Source: JAGRGG01 sp965217265 (GTDB lineage Bacteria > Pseudomonadota > Alphaproteobacteria > Geminicoccales > Geminicoccaceae). From it: a DNA stretch of 64,000 bases. Both the position numbers and the translations under genes were made by a program. Of the stretch, positions 43,521 to 52,142 are shown piece by piece (positions within the stretch are counted from its first letter, which is position 1; each line of letters opens with the position of its first letter). The notes below the pieces were generated by a model. It had not been told where the DNA came from. It ran no database searches and worked only from the letters and a program-made list of their open reading frames with translations. The stretch spans positions 124,001 through 188,000 of the forward strand of contig CBDCHP010000018.1 of NCBI GenBank assembly GCA_965217265.1, in the 5' to 3' direction.

Positions 43521-43985
43521 CTATCGGACCGGGGCGAGCGCCTTCCTGAACACGATCTTGTCGTCGCCTGCCTTGTAGAATTCGCGAATGCGCGCCTCCT
43601 CCGCGTAGCCGATCCGGCGGTAGAAGGCGCGCGCCCGCTCGAAGTCGTCCAGCCCCGAAGTTTCGACGAGAAGGATCCGGCCGCCGCGATCCGTCAGGAT
43701 CATCTCGACGTGCCGCATCATGGCAGCACCGTGACCCCGGCCCTGGCGGTCCGGGCGGACGGCGATGAGGTAGAGGTTCCACGTTCCCTCGGTCATCCTC
43801 TCAGGGGCGCAGTACGCGACGGCCACCGGCTCGCCGTCGTCGTAGGCGAACCAGCACTCTTTTGCCTTCCCGCCCGCGAAGAACTCGGCGACCATGCCGT
43901 CGAGCATCTCCGACGGGAACAGGCCGGTCGCGTCGATCACCCGCTTGAGGGCGGGAACGTCGCCGCGGGTGATCGAACGGATCAT
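43521..43985 (-). CDS. GNAT family N-acetyltransferase
   Basis: The 154-residue protein starts MIRSITRGDVPALKRVIDAT and has the acetyl-CoA-binding segment LYLIAVRPDRQGRGHGAAMM (Q/RxxGxG/A motif A) and the later FYRRIGYAEEARIREFY segment of motif B. The acceptor substrate cannot be predicted. The open frame continues upstream, but that part is arginine-rich and unlike the family. It is a single gene with no obvious operon partners. Confidence 0.88.
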   Translation of the reverse strand: MIRSITRGDVPALKRVIDATGLFPSEMLDGMVAEFFAGGKAKECWFAYDDGEPVAVAYCAPERMTEGTWNLYLIAVRPDRQGRGHGAAMMRHVEMILTDRGGRILLVETSGLDDFERARAFYRRIGYAEEARIREFYKAGDDKIVFRKALAPVR

Positions 43986-44233
43986 GGTCGTTCCTGCGTT
44001 GCCAGTTTTAGGGACAGATACCCTACTTGCCTCTCCCGTGCCACTGCGGCTCGCTTTTGCTCCTCGTCTGCGCTTTGCCGCGATAGAACCTCCTCGCCTG
44101 CCACGCCGATGAGGCTGGCGGCCGCACGCGCCGGCCACGAAATGCTCGATCAATCGGCTTGCTGTGGCCGTCAAACGGCCCCTGCGCTACGCGCCAATGA
44201 TACCCATCCAGGCATCCTTAGCTACTTCAGCTT

Positions 44234-44277
44234 CGAGAAGAAAAGAGCCCGTGCGGGCGAGCGCACCTGGAGCGTTC
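44234..44277 (-). repeat. Half copy D of the palindromic element
   Basis: Read on the minus strand, the sequence is GAACGCTCCAGGTGCGCTCG followed by CCCGCACGGGCTCTTTTCTTCTC. This is one diverged arm of the element (compare the left arms of copies A and C), ending in its pyrimidine tract. No second arm was found nearby. It begins 3 bases after the stop of the phosphatase gene at 44280. Confidence 0.65.
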
Positions 44278-44279
44278 TC

Positions 44280-45050
44280 TCACAATATCGCAAGCAACGC
44301 CGCGTGCAATTCCGGCGTGGCGGCGGCGGCGACGTCGCCTCGGCTCTCCAGGGTCAAGGGCGCGCCCCGCCAGTCGGTGATCCGCCCGCCGGCCCCCTCG
44401 ATCACCGGGACGAGGGCGAGGTAGTCATAGGGCTTGAGGCCGACCTCGACGACGACATCGACGTGGCCGGCGGCGAGTTGGGCGTACTGGTAGCAGTCGT
44501 AGCCGGGCCGGTTGACGCGGCCGACGCGCCCCAAACGGGCGAAGACGGCGCGCTCGGCGTCACCCATCGGCTCGTGCGGTGCGAGGTAGACGCGGGCCTC
44601 GTCGAGCCGCGTGGCGCCCGAGGTCGTGATCGGCCGGCCGTCGAAGAAGGCGCCCTTGCCGCGCACGCCGTGGTAGCGCTCGACCAGCGCCGGCACCTCG
44701 ATGACGCCGACGGCGGCGGCCCCGCCCTGCCACGCGGCGATCAGCGTGCCGAAGAGCGGCAAGCCGGTGACGAACGACTTGGTGCCGTCGATCGGGTCGA
44801 GCACCCAGACCGTCGGCGCGTCGAGGTTCGCGGCCCCCCCCTCCTCGCCGAAGACGCCGTCGTCGGGCGCGAGGTCGGCCAAAACCTTGCGCAGCACCGC
44901 CTCGGTCTGCCGGTCGGCCCGCGTCACCGGGCTCATGTCCGCCTTGGTCTCGACGTCGAGCGGACGGCGAAAGTAGAGCATCGGCACCGGCCGGGCGGCG
45001 TCGGCGAGTGCGAGCGCGATGCGCTCAAGGTCGTCGAGGGTGCGGGTCAT
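44280..45050 (-). CDS. Inositol monophosphatase family phosphatase (HisN-like)
   Basis: This is a magnesium-dependent phosphatase of the inositol-monophosphatase superfamily. The 256 residues show the metal sites GEEGG near 70 and WVLDPIDGTKSFVTGLPLFG near 85, and the C-terminal KPYDYLALVPVIEGAGGRIT motif. In Alphaproteobacteria such proteins are often histidinol-phosphatase HisN, the last phosphatase of histidine synthesis, but no his genes are nearby, so the symbol is withheld. The ATG at 45050 overlaps the stop of the upstream unknown gene by 4 bases, which suggests one transcript. Confidence 0.88.
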   Translation of the reverse strand: MTRTLDDLERIALALADAARPVPMLYFRRPLDVETKADMSPVTRADRQTEAVLRKVLADLAPDDGVFGEEGGAANLDAPTVWVLDPIDGTKSFVTGLPLFGTLIAAWQGGAAAVGVIEVPALVERYHGVRGKGAFFDGRPITTSGATRLDEARVYLAPHEPMGDAERAVFARLGRVGRVNRPGYDCYQYAQLAAGHVDVVVEVGLKPYDYLALVPVIEGAGGRITDWRGAPLTLESRGDVAAAATPELHAALLAIL

Positions 45051-46024
45051 GGCGAACCTTCGTTCGAGGCCGACGCACCGGCCTGCCAAACGTACACGTC
45101 GGCTAAGAACCTGAGATAGGATGCACCAGTGCTCACCCCGAGAACCGCAACCTCCAACGGCGGCGGCGACGGCTCTTCAACCCTTTGACCGTGCCGGTAG
45201 ACGTGCAGCCAGTTCGCCCAATCGCCTATTTCCTTGGTTAGGTTGTTCATGCTATCAATGGCTGGTTGATTGCCGGTGTACATTCGCCTTAGCAGGGGAA
45301 GCAGTTGTTCCCTCGCCGGCTTATCACCTAGTCTGGAGACGCTAGGTAGGATCTTCCTGAACAGGATCTCGACGGCCTCGAACATGTGGCGGCAAGCGGT
45401 TTTGGGATCGGGCGGCACGCGATGGATCACCGCGAAGGCTTGATCCGCCTCCCGTCGCACGGCGGCAAATTCTTTAATGCGGAGGGATGCCAAGGCACTG
45501 TCGCGGTTTCGAGCAAACTCCTCGTCAACGACGTAATGAACCACGTCTTGATCATCAATAGTATAACCAAGGTTTTCTTCGGCAAAAACAATGCGGCAAC
45601 GTTGAAGCCAAGCCTCTTTACAACTAATTTGCCGATTTTTATCATAGAAATACTCACCAGAGATTCCTATATATACAATAGTTATTATATCTAGCAATAC
45701 ATTTAATTCACAGTCGCAAAATAAAACGCCATAATCTACCTCATAAGCACCCCGATCACTACCTCTAGGTAGATCAATCCCACATTCTTGTTCTATTTTC
45801 TCCTCAATATCAAACATATATTGTTCGGAAATATTACGAGGAATTCGGTTCATTATATGGAAATAATATTTCTCCAACCGCTTTCTAGCACGACTACTGC
45901 CTTCCACCGGCTTTCCTTGTTCTAGATAAAGCGTGGAAAACCGTACCAGCGGCTGCACAGCAGGCTTAGTAAGTTGCAACTGCCGCGACTGTTTTGCATC
46001 AGCTGGGTTTGGCACCTTCACCAT
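45047..46024 (-). CDS. Protein of unknown function, AT-rich 5' half
   Basis: The 325-residue protein is not recognised. The first half (KRLEKYYFHIMNRIPRNISE to LLDIITIVYIGISGEYFY) is rich in aromatic and isoleucine residues, and its DNA is clearly AT-richer than the neighbourhood. The second half has normal high GC and is helical, with CRHMFEAVEILFRKILPS and IGDWANWLHVYRHGQ. The helical C-terminus vaguely recalls HEPN-type domains seen in phage-defence proteins, but no diagnostic motif is certain. Its stop overlaps the phosphatase start by 4 bases. Base composition suggests transfer or a chimeric origin. Confidence 0.6.
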   Translation of the reverse strand: MVKVPNPADAKQSRQLQLTKPAVQPLVRFSTLYLEQGKPVEGSSRARKRLEKYYFHIMNRIPRNISEQYMFDIEEKIEQECGIDLPRGSDRGAYEVDYGVLFCDCELNVLLDIITIVYIGISGEYFYDKNRQISCKEAWLQRCRIVFAEENLGYTIDDQDVVHYVVDEEFARNRDSALASLRIKEFAAVRREADQAFAVIHRVPPDPKTACRHMFEAVEILFRKILPSVSRLGDKPAREQLLPLLRRMYTGNQPAIDSMNNLTKEIGDWANWLHVYRHGQRVEEPSPPPLEVAVLGVSTGASYLRFLADVYVWQAGASASNEGSP

Positions 46025-46224
46025 CGTTGAATTGTCTCCGCCCGTACTGTCTGCTGCTCAGCAGCGTTTGCTTTATATAGCGGAGGGTATTCTGCAATGC
46101 ATGAATTTTGTAACAACGGCAGCCGAAGCTTCAAAGGCCAAACACCTCGCCATACTCGATTCGCGCGCCGATATTGCAGCCTGTTTCAATCCGTGAACAA
46201 CATCGGCTGCACGCGTGGCATTGG

Positions 46225-46247
46225 ACCCTCCGATCAAGTCGGAGGGT
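46225..46247. repeat. REP-like hairpin
   Basis: ACCCTCCGA pairs perfectly with TCGGAGGGT around a 5-base loop TCAAG, and the context is TTGG...GTGAC. The layout (GGACCC..., TCAAG loop, ...GGGTGAC) resembles a short palindrome found between genes in many Alphaproteobacteria. No T-run follows, so it is not a classical terminator. Confidence 0.6.
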
Positions 46248-46310
46248 GACATCGAGGCGGTGTGTACGGCGGTGAAGTAATGGTGCAAGCCGGTGCGACG
46301 CATCCGGCCG

Positions 46311-46345
46311 AAAAAGAAAGGACCGCCGGCGGGGCCGGCGGTCCT
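46311..46345 (-). terminator. Intrinsic terminator of the moxR-DUF58-DUF4159 operon
   Basis: A perfect 12-bp stem AGGACCGCCGGC/GCCGGCGGTCCT with a 3-base loop (46319-46345) is followed on the minus strand by TTCTTTTT. It lies 133 bases downstream of the last gene of the operon. In the plus direction no T-run follows the stem. Confidence 0.88.
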
Positions 46346-46477
46346 AAGCGACAGGGAGGCATCACAACGTCAGGGAGAACAAGGACGTTCGGATAAGGTT
46401 GCCCGTCTCGTCGCGTCGTGAGGCAAACTATCGCAGACGAATCTTTCGAGAACGTTAAGCGCGGATGAAAAGATGGC

Positions 46478-48532
46478 TCAGCCGCGGCCCTCGCGCCACC
46501 ACGCGGTGGCGGCGATGCCGGCGAGGAGAACGAGGGTCAGGAGGGGCGGCAGCAGTGGGCCCTCGTTGCGGCGGACGAGTTCGGTCTCGCCGTTGGCGCG
46601 CAAGCCCAGCCAGCCCGTGCCGGCGGCGGTGCTGCGCGAGCCCACCTTGCGCAGGGCCGGCACCGCGCCGTTCAGCCAGCCGACGCCGCCCCCGGTCGCG
46701 GCGGCGACGGCGGCGAGGCGGGCGTCGGTCGTGCGAAGGTCCGCCGTCTCGGCCAGCGGCAGGGGCCGGCCCTCGACGTAGGCGCTGCGCTCGCCGTCGG
46801 TGACGCGATAGAAGCCCGGTTGGTCGGCGGCGACGCGGCCGGTCTGCCAGCCGTCGTCCCCGGGGTTGAGCGCTACTTCGGCGGTCGTGCCGTCGGGGCG
46901 CTCGACCCGCACGGTGGCGGGGGCGTCGTTCAGGCTGTGGCGCTCGATCACGACGTCGTCGCCGTCGGCCTCGGCGAGGATGCGCTCCTCCTCCAGTTCG
47001 GGCTCGCGCATCAACCAGTGCAGGACGCGGCGGAGCAGCGTGACGTGCGGCCCGCCGCCCTCAATGCCCTTGGCCCAGAGCCACGCGTGATCGGAGAGGA
47101 GTTGCGCGACGCGGCCCTCGCCGACGCGCTCCAGGACGAGGAGCGGGCGTTCGCTGGCACCTTGCATCAGCACCTGCCCGTCGGGCGCCTCGACCGCGAT
47201 CTGCCGGTACCACGGCCCCCAGGGCGCCGCGTCGGCGTCGGCCCCGTCGGCGATCAGCGTCTCGGTCACGGGGTGGCGGTGGCCGAGGTCGGTGACGATC
47301 GGGACGACGCGGCGCTCGATCACCTCGCCCGTCGGCCGGCCGGGGAGGACGCGGGCGAGCGGGGTGCGATAGAGGCTGGTCGGCATGGCGAACTCGGGCC
47401 CCGCCGCCTCCAACAGCGCCCCCCCCTGCTCGACGTAACGGGCGACATTGTCGAGGTAGACGAGCGGCAGCAGGCCCCGCCGGGCGTAGCGGTCGAAGAT
47501 GACGAGGTCGAAGCCGTCGAGCTTCTGCTCGAACAGTTCGCGCGAGGGAAAGGCGATCAGCGCCAGCTCGTTGATCGGGGTGCCGTCCTGCTTTTCCGGC
47601 GGGCGCAGGATGGTGAAGTGGACGAGGTCGATCGTCGGGTCGGCCTTCAGCACGTTGCGCCAGACGCGCAGGCCCGGGTAGGGCTGGCCCGAGACGAGGA
47701 GCACGCGCAGGCGGTCGCGGATGCCGTTGATCTTCAAGTAGCGGCGGTTGTTGAGCGTCGAGACCTCGCCTTGCTTGGCCTCGACCTCGACCGCGACGAC
47801 GTTCTCGCCGGGGCGCTCCAGGTCGATCTGGAACGACGTCGCCGCGTTCGTCCGCACGGTCTGCGTCGCGACGACCTCGTCGTTGAGCCGCACGGTGAGC
47901 GCCACCGGTTGGTCGGTCTCGGACCCGCCCCGGTCGATCGCGGTGGCGCGCACGGTGATCGGCTCGCCGACCACGGCGTAGGCCGGCACGCCCTCGACGT
48001 CGAGCGCCCGATCGGTCTCGCCCTCGGCGCCGGTCAAGAGGGCGTGCAAGGGGGCGGTGAACGGCGGCGTCTCGCCCAGGTCGCGCACTTGGCCGTCGGT
48101 GACGAGGATGGCGCCGGCGAGGCGCTTCGCGTCGATGCCGGCGAGCGCGTCGCGGATGGCGGGCAGCGCCAGCGTCCCCTCCTCGCCCTGCGGGATCGTC
48201 GCGCGGCGGACTTCGAGGTCGGGCAGGGCTTCGAGGTCTTGCGCCAGCGCCTCGACCGCCGCCGCCTGCTGCCGGCCGCGATCGTTGATGCCCTGGCTCT
48301 CGCTGTCGTCGTCGATCAGGAGCGCGATGTCGGGCAAAGGCGCGCGCTCCTCGATCGCCAGCCGCGGGTCGACGACGGCGAGCAGCAGGAGGACGAGGAG
48401 GGATAGGCGCCACCACGCCCCGCTGGCGCGGCGCACGAGCAGGTAGCCGCCGACGGCGAGTGCCGCGCCCAAGAGGAGCGCCACCGCCCACCAGGGCAGC
48501 CACGTGTCGACGACGATGCCGGCAAAACTCAT
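46478..48532 (-). CDS. Membrane protein with glutamine-amidotransferase-like domain
   Basis: The 684-residue protein has two N-terminal membrane spans (WWAVALLLGAALAVGGYLLV and LSLLVLLLLAVVD), a long periplasmic part and one C-terminal span (LLTLVLLAGIAATAWW). The middle contains LRVLLVSGQPYPGLRVWRNV and GFDLVIFDRYARRG...YVEQGGALL, typical of the amidotransferase-like domains in this alphaproteobacterial family. No catalytic cysteine of true amidotransferases is evident, so it is probably a structural or binding domain. Its ATG overlaps the upstream DUF4159 gene by 4 bases. It is the last gene of a four-gene operon. Confidence 0.82.
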   Translation of the reverse strand: MSFAGIVVDTWLPWWAVALLLGAALAVGGYLLVRRASGAWWRLSLLVLLLLAVVDPRLAIEERAPLPDIALLIDDDSESQGINDRGRQQAAAVEALAQDLEALPDLEVRRATIPQGEEGTLALPAIRDALAGIDAKRLAGAILVTDGQVRDLGETPPFTAPLHALLTGAEGETDRALDVEGVPAYAVVGEPITVRATAIDRGGSETDQPVALTVRLNDEVVATQTVRTNAATSFQIDLERPGENVVAVEVEAKQGEVSTLNNRRYLKINGIRDRLRVLLVSGQPYPGLRVWRNVLKADPTIDLVHFTILRPPEKQDGTPINELALIAFPSRELFEQKLDGFDLVIFDRYARRGLLPLVYLDNVARYVEQGGALLEAAGPEFAMPTSLYRTPLARVLPGRPTGEVIERRVVPIVTDLGHRHPVTETLIADGADADAAPWGPWYRQIAVEAPDGQVLMQGASERPLLVLERVGEGRVAQLLSDHAWLWAKGIEGGGPHVTLLRRVLHWLMREPELEEERILAEADGDDVVIERHSLNDAPATVRVERPDGTTAEVALNPGDDGWQTGRVAADQPGFYRVTDGERSAYVEGRPLPLAETADLRTTDARLAAVAAATGGGVGWLNGAVPALRKVGSRSTAAGTGWLGLRANGETELVRRNEGPLLPPLLTLVLLAGIAATAWWREGRG

Positions 48533-51246
48533 TGGCCGAGGCGCTCCAGGATGGCCGGGATGTGGACTTGGTCGGTCTTGTAGTTGCCGGTGAGCGCGTA
48601 CATGACGAGGTTGACGCCAAAGCGGCGCGCCATCTCGCGCTGGCGCTCGCCGCCGGGGGCGACCGGCAGCATCGGCCGGCCGAACCCGTCCTCGGCCCAG
48701 GCCCCGGCCCAGTCGTTGCTGCCGATGACGAGGCTCGACACGCCGTCGTTGACGTCGGCCGCGACCTCGTCGACCCAGACGGTGCCGCCGATGGCGCGGC
48801 CGGGGGCGTCCTGCAGCAGGTAGAACGAACGGGTCAGGACGTGCTCGGCCGGCAGGGGTACGAGCGGCGGCACGTCCATGTCGCGCAGCACCTCGCGCAG
48901 CCGCGTCATGCCGGGGCCGGCGTCGGCGTAGCCCGGCAGCGCCGTGCCGGCGTCGCCTGTGTCGATCAGCAAGAGGCCACCGAGGCGCATGTAGCGGTCT
49001 AGGTTCGCCCGCGCCTCGGGCGGCAGGTCGGCCTGCCCGGAGCCGAGCGACCAGTAGATCAAGGGGTAGACCGACAGTTCGTCGATCTCGGGATCGACCG
49101 GGGCGGGCTCCACCATCTCGACCGAGGTGCGCTGCCGGGTCACCTGGGTCAGGCCGCTCAAGCCGGCCGCCGTCATCCGGTCGCGCTCAAGCTCGCCGGT
49201 CTCGATGTAGGCGAGCCGCGTCTCTTGCGCCGCCAACTCGATCGGGACGTCGGCCCGTGCCGGTGTTGGTGCCGCGAGTGCCAGGCCGAGCAGAAGGGCT
49301 GCCGTCGTCCCGGCCGGCCGGAACCAGGGCCAGTAACCCCGCAACCTCGCGGTCAGCACAGTCTCGACGAAGAACAGCAGGAGGGCCAGCAGCAAGAGGA
49401 GCGGGGTGAGCGCCACCTCGGCCGGGCGCGTGCCGTAGGCGCTCCCCGCCGGCGGCAGGGCGACGGGATCGACGACGCCGCGCTGGAGGCTCAAGGCGCG
49501 TTGCGAGGCCGGGTCGTCGACGCGGGCGTAGACGCCGGGGGGGCTCGACGGCCCCGGCCGCGCCTCGTCCAGCGCCCCGCCGTCGAGGACCGCGCCGGAG
49601 GAGGCGGTCGCGAGGCGGCCGAAGGCGTCGTGGGCGCGCACCAGCTCGAAGCGTCCCTCGGCCCGCGTCACGCCGCCCTCGGCGAGATCGAGGCCCCGGT
49701 TCAGCATGTCGACGAAGACGCGGCTCAAGGGCAGGTCGCTCCAGCGCGTGTTGGCGCCCGTGTGGATCAAGATCAGGTGGCCGGCACCGATCGCCCGGCC
49801 GGTCGCGATCGGCGTGCCGTCCTCCAAGGAGGCGAGCGTGGCGCGGTCCAAATCGGGGCCCGGCGTCGCCAGGACCTGACGCCGCACGCGCACGTCGGGT
49901 GAGGGGGCGATGCCGGCGAACGGCCCGTCCTCGGCAAAGCGCGCGATCCTGAGCGGTTCGGACCAGGACAAGGCGCCGTCCAGGAAGCGCTCGCCCTGCC
50001 GCAGCGGCACGGGCACCAGCGCGTCGTCGCCGGCGGCGAGATCAGGGCCGGCGAAGCGCAAGAGGACACCGCCTTTCTCGATCCAGTCTTCGAGCGCCGG
50101 CACCATGTTCGAAGCTACCCGCTGGTCGGGCAGGATCAAGAGCGAGGGGTCGGTTTCGAGCAACTCGGTCAGGTCGCCGCGGCGGACGGCGGCGAACGGG
50201 CCGAGCGCCCGCTCGATGAAGTAGGTCTCGGACAAGAGCGGCCGCGTCTCCTCGCTCAAGGGCGTGACGATGCCGACCGACTTGGCGCCGAAGCGCTCGT
50301 CGAGCAGCAGCGTGTCGCCGAGGCCGCGCATCGGCGCCAGCGACAGGCCAGTGATGCGGCCGCGCAGGTCGGCCGGCACGTCCAGGACCGCCTCGCCGAG
50401 AAGGTTCGCCTCGGCACCACCCCCGGCGTCGAACGCGACCTCGGCGCGCGCCACGACATTCTCGTCGGCGTCAAGGCCCTCGATCGCGCCGACCGCCGCG
50501 GCGGCGTCCGCGCGCCGGACCGGCACGACGAGGTCCTGCCCGCGCAAGGCGGGCGGCAGGACCAGGGTGGCGAGGTCGGCCGGCGCCGGTGCCAGGGTCG
50601 TGACCTCCCCTAAGCGCGCCAAGCCGGCGGCAAGATCGGCCGCCTCTTGCCGTCCGGCCCCGCCCTCGGCCAGACCGTCGCTGAGCCAGACGACCCGCGC
50701 GGCGTCGAGCCCGAGCGCCTCGACGCGCTCTTGCGCCCCCGCCCGATCGACCGGCCAGGGCTTGGGTTGCAGCGAGGGCAAGGTCTCCAAGAGCGCCTCC
50801 GGGTCGGCCACGCGGGGGGCCGTCGCCGGTTCAGTCGGCGCCGTCGTCGCCAGGACGACCCCCCGCCCCTCGCGTCCGGCCCGTTCGAGCACGTTGCGCA
50901 ACGCCTCGCGCTGTTGCGGCCACGTGGGCGCGCTGGCCCAACCGTCGTCGAGGACGACGAGAACGGGCCCCTGCCCCCCCAGCGTCAGGCCCGGGTTCAA
51001 GACCGGCCGGGCGCAAGCCAGGATGATCAACGCCAGCGCCAGGAGCCGCAACAGGATCAGCCACCAGGGAATGCTGGACGAGCGCGGCGGCAAGAGCTTC
51101 GCCCGGCGCAGGATCTCGATCGGCGGGAAGGCTTGGCGGCGCGGCGACGGCGGCAGGACGCGCAGGATGATGAGGATCAGCGGCAGACCCAAGAGCCCGA
51201 GCAGGAGCCAAGGGTTGAGAAAGGCAAGCGAGCCCAGACCGATCAC
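48529..51246 (-). CDS. BatA/DUF4159 domain membrane protein
   Basis: The 905-residue protein begins with BatA-type membrane segments (FLNPWLLLGLLGLPLILIIL and IPWWLILLRLLALALIILAC). These are followed by a von Willebrand-like region (GPVLVVLDDGWASAPTW), a second membrane region near the middle, and a C-terminal DUF4159 domain (DLPPEARANLDRYMRLGGLL, SLVIGSNDWAGAWAEDG). The GTG at 51246 is chosen because the BatA sequence starts there and it overlaps the DUF58 stop by 4 bases. The frame is open further upstream. Homologues with MoxR and DUF58 form Bat-like complexes of unclear function. Confidence 0.85.
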   Translation of the reverse strand: MIGLGSLAFLNPWLLLGLLGLPLILIILRVLPPSPRRQAFPPIEILRRAKLLPPRSSSIPWWLILLRLLALALIILACARPVLNPGLTLGGQGPVLVVLDDGWASAPTWPQQREALRNVLERAGREGRGVVLATTAPTEPATAPRVADPEALLETLPSLQPKPWPVDRAGAQERVEALGLDAARVVWLSDGLAEGGAGRQEAADLAAGLARLGEVTTLAPAPADLATLVLPPALRGQDLVVPVRRADAAAAVGAIEGLDADENVVARAEVAFDAGGGAEANLLGEAVLDVPADLRGRITGLSLAPMRGLGDTLLLDERFGAKSVGIVTPLSEETRPLLSETYFIERALGPFAAVRRGDLTELLETDPSLLILPDQRVASNMVPALEDWIEKGGVLLRFAGPDLAAGDDALVPVPLRQGERFLDGALSWSEPLRIARFAEDGPFAGIAPSPDVRVRRQVLATPGPDLDRATLASLEDGTPIATGRAIGAGHLILIHTGANTRWSDLPLSRVFVDMLNRGLDLAEGGVTRAEGRFELVRAHDAFGRLATASSGAVLDGGALDEARPGPSSPPGVYARVDDPASQRALSLQRGVVDPVALPPAGSAYGTRPAEVALTPLLLLLALLLFFVETVLTARLRGYWPWFRPAGTTAALLLGLALAAPTPARADVPIELAAQETRLAYIETGELERDRMTAAGLSGLTQVTRQRTSVEMVEPAPVDPEIDELSVYPLIYWSLGSGQADLPPEARANLDRYMRLGGLLLIDTGDAGTALPGYADAGPGMTRLREVLRDMDVPPLVPLPAEHVLTRSFYLLQDAPGRAIGGTVWVDEVAADVNDGVSSLVIGSNDWAGAWAEDGFGRPMLPVAPGGERQREMARRFGVNLVMYALTGNYKTDQVHIPAILERLGQ

Positions 51247-52142
51247 GCCGCCGCCAGACCGAGGGAGGGCAGGAGGTCGAGCAGGCCGCGCATGGCGGGC
51301 GCGTCGGTGAGGTGACCGACGACGGTGCCGCCGCGGCGGCGCAGCGCGTCCTTGACGGCGGCGTCGTGCGCGGCGAGCGCCTCGGCGTAGGACGGGCGCG
51401 ATGTCTCGACGTGGTCGATCAAGGCAGGGGCCTCGTCCTCCAGTCCCTCGAAGCGCACGCGGCCGGCGAACGGCAGCCCGACCTCGACCGGGTCGAGCAC
51501 GCTCAAGGCTAGGACGCCGGGCTTGGCGTGGTCGAGCCGGCGCAGGGCATCGCCGATCTCCTCGGGCGGCACGAGAAAGTCGCTGACCAGGGTCAGCCGG
51601 GCGTAGGGCTGCAGGGCCGAGCGGGTAACGGCCCCGCCGAGCGTCGGCAGGTCGGCACCCTCCAGGGCAAAGCATAGGCGGTCCATGGCGCCGGCGCCGC
51701 TGATGGGCCGGTCCTGCAAGCCCAAGAGACCGACGCGCTCGCCCCGCGCCACCGCCCAGGTCGCCAGCGCCAAGAGGAGGACGAGGCCGCGCCCGCGCTT
51801 GGTCGTCCGGTCTTTAGAGCCCGAGAAGCGCAAAGAGGCCGAGCCGTCGAGCCAAAACCAGTAGGCCCGTGCCGCCTGCCACTCGTGCTCGCGCACGAGC
51901 GGGTGGTCGGCCCGGGCAGACTGGCGCCAGTCGATCGTCTGTGCCGGCTCGCCCGGCATGTAGGGCCGAAACTGCCAAAAGGTCTCGCCGACGCCGCTGC
52001 GCTTTTGGCTGTGGACGCCCTCGAACGGCGAGGCCGCCGTGCGGCCGCTCGAAGGGGTCAGCCCTTTCAAGGCAACGGCGAGCGCGCCCGCCTCGGCGCG
52101 GGCCTCAAGGATCTCGGCCGCGGTGAACGGCTCAGCCCGCAC
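51243..52142 (-). CDS. DUF58 domain-containing protein
   Basis: The protein of about 299 residues is a DUF58 member, which usually works with a MoxR ATPase. It shows the family core GVGETFWQFRPYMPGEPAQT followed by DWRQSARADHPLVREHEWQA, and a von Willebrand-like C-terminal half. The start is uncertain: GTG 52142 (MRAEPFTAAEIL) is preferred, and TTG 52163 would overlap moxR more. It overlaps both neighbours, so the operon is translationally coupled. Confidence 0.88.
   Translation of the reverse strand: MRAEPFTAAEILEARAEAGALAVALKGLTPSSGRTAASPFEGVHSQKRSGVGETFWQFRPYMPGEPAQTIDWRQSARADHPLVREHEWQAARAYWFWLDGSASLRFSGSKDRTTKRGRGLVLLLALATWAVARGERVGLLGLQDRPISGAGAMDRLCFALEGADLPTLGGAVTRSALQPYARLTLVSDFLVPPEEIGDALRRLDHAKPGVLALSVLDPVEVGLPFAGRVRFEGLEDEAPALIDHVETSRPSYAEALAAHDAAVKDALRRRGGTVVGHLTDAPAMRGLLDLLPSLGLAAA

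Larger units (their letters stand above)
46025..46477. other. Intergenic region between the unknown gene and the moxR operon end
   Basis: This 453-base stretch carries no gene I can support. It holds the AT-rich 5' flank of the unknown gene (46025-46200), a REP-like hairpin at 46225-46247 and the intrinsic terminator at 46311-46345. About 130 bases between that terminator and the end of the membrane-protein gene show nothing recognisable. Confidence 0.6.

Noticed and set aside
44164..44424. Short plus-strand frames around half element D
   Set aside because: They are composed of repeat sequence and antisense phosphatase sequence, with no family resemblance.
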